Source: Halorientalis litorea
Lineage (GTDB): Archaea > Halobacteriota > Halobacteria > Halobacteriales > Haloarculaceae
DNA: 64,000 bases
Direction: 5' to 3'
Assembly: GCF_023028225.1 (NCBI RefSeq)
Contig: NZ_CP095482.1
Coordinates: forward strand, 1,488,001 to 1,552,000
The notes beneath the pieces were generated by a model. The model was not told the origin of the DNA. It made no database searches and saw only the letters and a list, made by a program, of their open reading frames with translations. Made by a program: the position numbers and the translations under genes. Below are positions 60,827 through 64,000 of this stretch, piece after piece (the stretch's first letter is position 1; every line of letters begins with the position of its first letter).

Positions 60827-61684
60827 ATGCGACGCCGCCAGTTCCTCGCGAGTGGAACAGCCCTCCTCTCCGTCGCTGTCGCCGGGTGCGGTCACCCGTC
60901 GGTCGTGTTCGACATGAACGATGCGACAGCCGACGACATCGCGGACGAAGTCTCGACGGTTGCAGCCCCCGGCTCCGACGAGTATCCCGTCGTCTCGGAC
61001 GCCGTCCAGAACGGGACCGCCACGCGATGGGGACGACGCACCCTCTTCGACCGCGTCGACACGGTCAGATACGAGGACGCGTTCTACGACGTCACCGAGA
61101 CTCGCGTCGAAACTAGTGAGGTGACCGTCTACGAGGTGATGGTCGATTTCAACCCCGGCGAGACATCGCCCGAGGCACGAGAAATCGCCTACGACGACCT
61201 CCCCGAGACCGACCGCCAGCGTCTCGACCGAATCCTCTCGGAAGACGAACCGCCCCAGCGGGAGGGGTTCGACGCCGGCATCGGTTACGGGTCCGAAACG
61301 GAGGTCGGCAACGACTCCGTGTTCGTCCCGGACCAGCAGTACGACGTCATCACCCGCGGCGAGGACCGGTACCGAATCGGGGTCGAGTCCCGGACTACCG
61401 AGGCAGGCAAGTACCGCTACGAAGTGACGGAAGTCGCGCCCGACGTCGAGACGTTCGTACAGGACGTGCGCGACCAGTACCTGTTCGTCCTCTCGGGCCT
61501 CTCCGACGCAGAGCGGGCGGTCGTCGAGGAGGCAATCGACGGAGCCTACTTCGAGGACGACGACGCCTTCCGCTCGCTCGTCGACCGGTTCCGGGCGCGG
61601 GACGGCTTCGAGGTGACGGACGCCTACGGGACGTGGCTCGTCGAGTACGAGGGCGACGAGTACATCACGTACGTCGAGTGGTAA
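60827..61684 (+). CDS. Tat-exported lipoprotein, 285 aa
   Basis: MRRRQFLASGTALLSVAVAG followed by C: a twin-arginine motif with a lipobox, so an extracellular lipid-anchored protein. The mature part is acidic with repeated strand/helix segments (VDTVRYEDAFYDVTETRVET, RIGVESRTTEAGKYRYEVTE). No domain recognised. Downstream of the 27-residue peptide; function unknown. Confidence 0.85.
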   Translation: MRRRQFLASGTALLSVAVAGCGHPSVVFDMNDATADDIADEVSTVAAPGSDEYPVVSDAVQNGTATRWGRRTLFDRVDTVRYEDAFYDVTETRVETSEVTVYEVMVDFNPGETSPEAREIAYDDLPETDRQRLDRILSEDEPPQREGFDAGIGYGSETEVGNDSVFVPDQQYDVITRGEDRYRIGVESRTTEAGKYRYEVTEVAPDVETFVQDVRDQYLFVLSGLSDAERAVVEEAIDGAYFEDDDAFRSLVDRFRARDGFEVTDAYGTWLVEYEGDEYITYVEW

Positions 61685-61707
61685 CTCGGGTGTCGCTTCG
61701 CAACCAG

Positions 61708-63444
61708 TCAGTCCCACACGTCGGAGAGGGGGTGGTCGTCGGTGGTGTCGCTGGACGGCCGCCGACGGCGTGACCGGGACCCGGACTGTGGTCCCGTCCC
61801 GCTCGACTCGACGGCCGCCGCCGGGTCGAACGCCGGGAGGTCGGGGCGGCTCATCCGGTCGACCTGCGCGGCGAACCACTCGGGGGTGTCGGTCCGGGCA
61901 CGCTCGAACAGGTCGAGCAGCGACGAGTCGCCCAGATACGTCGCGCCGTGGTCGTCCGGGGCGCGCACGACCCGCCCACAGGCCTGAATCACCGTCCGCA
62001 GTGCCGCCCGGTAGTACCAGCCCCACTGTCCGTCTTCGAGCCGTTTCGACACCCGGGAGTCACGCGTGTTGGGATAGGGGGCCTTACAGAGCAGTTGCCA
62101 CCGGGCGAGGTCACCCTCCAAGTCGAGTGCCTCCTCCATCTTGACCGAGAGGAACACGTCCGCGCCGTCGCCTCGCTTCCACGTCGCCAGCACGGCGTCG
62201 CGGTTCTCCCGGTCGTGGGTCCGCACTCGCTCGGCGACACCCATCTCGGCGAGGTGGTCGTGCAGTCGCTCCTGAATGTCGTAGGAGTGGCAGTGGACCA
62301 ACCCCTTCTCGTCGGGGTGGGCCTGCATGATGCGGACGAGCGTGTGGGCGATGTCCGGGAGCGTCCGGTCTCGCTCCTCGTAGGTCATCTTCCCCTCCGT
62401 CACGTCGTACAGCGGTCGGTTCTCGACGGGGAACGTGTGGTCGACCTCCACGAGTGCCACGCGGTCGGGCGAGAGGCCCGCCCCGGCGCAGAACGCGTCC
62501 TTGTTGAGGATGGTCGCCGACAGGAGCGCGAACTTCTGACCCCGGTCCCAGACGGTGTGTTCGAGGTACCGCTCGGGGTTCATCGGCTTGACCGTCACCG
62601 CGCCGCCCTCCCCGTCCGGTTGGTCGACCACCCACGTCGTCGCGCCCTCGGGGTCCCGATAATCTTCGAGGAACCACTGTAACTCCGAGACGAGTTCGGT
62701 CAACCGGTCGCGCTCGGCCACCTGCTCGGCCGTCAACTCGGCGTTGCCCCGTAGCTCCTCCTGTCGGCGCGAACAGACTGTCATCACCCGCTCGGCGTAG
62801 CCCGCGGCCTCGTCCAGTCCGCCGATGTCGGGTGGCCGTACGTCCTCCCAGACCGGGAGCATCCGGGCCGAGAGGTCGATGGTCGCGTACATCTCGGCCC
62901 ACTCCCCGAGGCCGTGGGCCTCGTCTATCACCACCACGTCCCGCGTCCCGAACACGTCAGAGCCGGCGGTCTGCATGAAGTACGCCAGCGTCATCGCCGC
63001 AATCGACCGGTTCGACGCGATGGCGCGGTCCGAGAAGTACGGACATCGGTGTTTGACCTGACAGTCGAAACCCCGTTCGCGGGCACAGGGGGCCTGATTC
63101 ACCGGCGTGTCCGTCTCCCCCGGGAGGAGACAGGAGTAGTTGTTCTTGCCGCGGATGACGTTCAAATCGTCCAACAGCGGGTCCGCGGCCACGTCGTCCA
63201 GTTGGGACACCTGCGGCGTCGTGTAGTACGCGCCGATGGGTTCGGTCGCCTCGGCCTCGCTCGCTCGCCGAGCACACCCGGCGATGGCGCGGGCGAGCAG
63301 TGACTTCCCGCTCCCGGTCGGCGCGCGGACCAGTACCACGTCGTTGCCCGCCGCGAAGGCCTCCCGGATGTCCTGGAGCGCGCGCTCTTGGTTCCCGCGG
63401 TAGGACGGGGCGGGGAACTCCTCGGTGATGCGCGCTGGATTCAC
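61708..63444 (-). CDS. XPD/DinG-like Fe-S DNA helicase
   Basis: 578 residues from the GTG at 63444. Walker A is VRAPTGSGKSLLARAIAG; the four Cys between motifs Ia and II (C104 NYSCLL, C119 APCARE, then FDCQVKHRCPYF) are placed to bind an Fe-S cluster as in XPD/DinG. DEAH box VVVIDEAHGLGEW, motif V/VI region VIQACGRVVRAPDDHG. The C-terminal ~40 residues are basic and Ser/Arg-rich. 5'-3' helicase in repair or transcription-coupled processes; not clearly XPD. Confidence 0.9.
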   Translation of the reverse strand: MNPARITEEFPAPSYRGNQERALQDIREAFAAGNDVVLVRAPTGSGKSLLARAIAGCARRASEAEATEPIGAYYTTPQVSQLDDVAADPLLDDLNVIRGKNNYSCLLPGETDTPVNQAPCARERGFDCQVKHRCPYFSDRAIASNRSIAAMTLAYFMQTAGSDVFGTRDVVVIDEAHGLGEWAEMYATIDLSARMLPVWEDVRPPDIGGLDEAAGYAERVMTVCSRRQEELRGNAELTAEQVAERDRLTELVSELQWFLEDYRDPEGATTWVVDQPDGEGGAVTVKPMNPERYLEHTVWDRGQKFALLSATILNKDAFCAGAGLSPDRVALVEVDHTFPVENRPLYDVTEGKMTYEERDRTLPDIAHTLVRIMQAHPDEKGLVHCHSYDIQERLHDHLAEMGVAERVRTHDRENRDAVLATWKRGDGADVFLSVKMEEALDLEGDLARWQLLCKAPYPNTRDSRVSKRLEDGQWGWYYRAALRTVIQACGRVVRAPDDHGATYLGDSSLLDLFERARTDTPEWFAAQVDRMSRPDLPAFDPAAAVESSGTGPQSGSRSRRRRPSSDTTDDHPLSDVWD

Positions 63445-63502
63445 GTCCCGAGCAACCGCGCCGCATCGCCTAAAGCCATCGGGTTCCGGCGGTCACGTCG
63501 CC

Positions 63503-63715
63503 TCACCGCGGCGGCAACGCCTCCACGTCGGCGGCCGTCACCTCCCGGTCGTCGGGCAAGTCGTCGACGCAGTCGTGACAGAGGAACCACTCCGAGCCGT
63601 CGGCCAACTCCAACTCCAAGCCCCCCGTACTGCCGGACGAGAACGACCAGAAGTCACCGATGCCGCCGGCGATGCGTACTGTCGTCCCACAGCCGTCACA
63701 CGGCTCGCTCGTCAT
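63503..63715 (-). CDS. Small zinc-binding haloarchaeal protein, 70 aa
   Basis: Begins MTSEPCDGCGTTVRIAGGIG; CxxC (C6, C9) and a second CxxC (FLCHDC) form a zinc ribbon. Ends VTAADVEALPPR. Conserved-looking family of haloarchaea (I believe a DUF, number not certain). Same strand as the helicase, 58 bases before its start. Confidence 0.75.
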   Translation of the reverse strand: MTSEPCDGCGTTVRIAGGIGDFWSFSSGSTGGLELELADGSEWFLCHDCVDDLPDDREVTAADVEALPPR

Positions 63716-63749
63716 ACCCGCGGTACGGCGGCGAGAGACATAAGTACCG

Positions 63750-64000
63750 TCACCCGACGTACCCGTCGAGCAGTCCCGAGTCCGGGAACGAGAGCGCGAG
63801 GTCCGTGTCCAGACACGACTCGACCGCGTCCGCGACCGCCGGCGCGAACGCGGCGTCGGGGGCCGCACAGACGGGGAGTGCCGCGAGTTCCCGTGCCTCG
63901 CTCTCTGGGACTGTGGCGTCGGCACCGCCGACCGTTGCGTCGTCGTCGTCGGCCCAGTTCGCCACCACGCTATCGACGGGCGCGCCGATATCGTGCAGTC
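63750..64000 (-). CDS. Partial gene, possible P-loop ATPase C-terminus
   Basis: The frame is open at the right edge, so the N-terminus is outside the window. Visible part reads LHDIGAPVDSVVANWADDDD near the edge, then a C-terminal helix-strand order ending SFPDSGLLDGYVG. APVDSVVANW followed by VPESEARELAALPVCAAPDA is reminiscent of ParA/MinD-type ATPases (VVxN and VPE...), but no P-loop is visible in this part. Identity uncertain. Confidence 0.55.
   Translation of the reverse strand, partial: LHDIGAPVDSVVANWADDDDATVGGADATVPESEARELAALPVCAAPDAAFAPAVADAVESCLDTDLALSFPDSGLLDGYVG

Overview
The window is chromosomal DNA of a halophilic archaeon (class Halobacteria). The evidence is the high G+C content, the very acidic predicted proteins, TATA-type promoters placed about 25-28 bases before start codons (leaderless transcripts), Tat-type lipoprotein signals, and marker genes: radA, hel308, the KEOPS subunit cgi121, nmd3, a HalX-type response regulator and a haloarchaeal phaR-phaP-phaE-phaC cluster. 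I cannot fix the genus from the sequence alone. I saw no integrase, transposase, CRISPR array, rRNA or plasmid maintenance gene, so this looks like ordinary core and near-core chromosome.

Layout. 1-3.7 kb: a partial enoyl-CoA hydratase, a small membrane protein, tRNA-Gln(CUG), and a three-gene signalling operon (HalX response regulator, degenerate RecA-like protein, membrane-anchored protein) preceded by a leaderless mini-ORF. 3.9-12.6 kb: 3-hydroxyacyl-CoA dehydrogenase, a CaCA cation/Ca2+ exchanger, a quinone-reductase-like MDR protein, a CBS protein, a PPOX flavoprotein, a [2Fe-2S] ferredoxin, a second enoyl-CoA hydratase, a PQQ-propeller lipoprotein and an MFS transporter. 12.6-28.9 kb: a membrane-fused spermidine-synthase-like protein, SDR and SGNH enzymes, two acyl-CoA dehydrogenases, a methyltransferase, old yellow enzyme, an SMR transporter, two metallo-beta-lactamase-fold hydrolases, a DoxX protein, a site-2 protease, a cytochrome P450 and a thioesterase. 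29-38.6 kb: bacterial-type leucyl-tRNA synthetase, a GNAT enzyme, a DEDD exonuclease, a long GCS2-type ligase and an APC permease.

38.6-43.1 kb is a complete polyhydroxyalkanoate (PHA) module: phaB, phaC, phaE, phaP and phaR on the minus strand, with a divergent MaoC/PhaJ-type hydratase. With the beta-oxidation genes scattered through the first 29 kb, it suggests that acyl-CoA intermediates can be routed into PHA storage. 43-55 kb is largely information processing and stress: alpha/beta hydrolase, cgi121-hel308 (overlapping by one base), a [3Fe-4S]-type ferredoxin, an unusual HTH-GNAT-zinc protein, a 7TM histidine kinase, a MATE exporter, a SufU scaffold and radA. sufU and radA are convergent and separated by an elaborate set of hairpins.

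55-64 kb: two tandem stand-alone 7TM sensor domains with no kinase, pspAB-htpX membrane quality control, nmd3 and a Taw2-like tRNA enzyme, a 27-residue membrane peptide, a Tat lipoprotein, an XPD/DinG-like Fe-S helicase, a zinc-ribbon protein and a partial gene at the right edge. The most unusual items are the two kinase-less 7TM receptors, the hairpin array between sufU and radA, the HTH-GNAT-zinc fusion, the leaderless mini-ORF with operator-like palindrome before the response-regulator operon, the helix-hairpin-helix tail on PhaC, and a series of very small membrane proteins.
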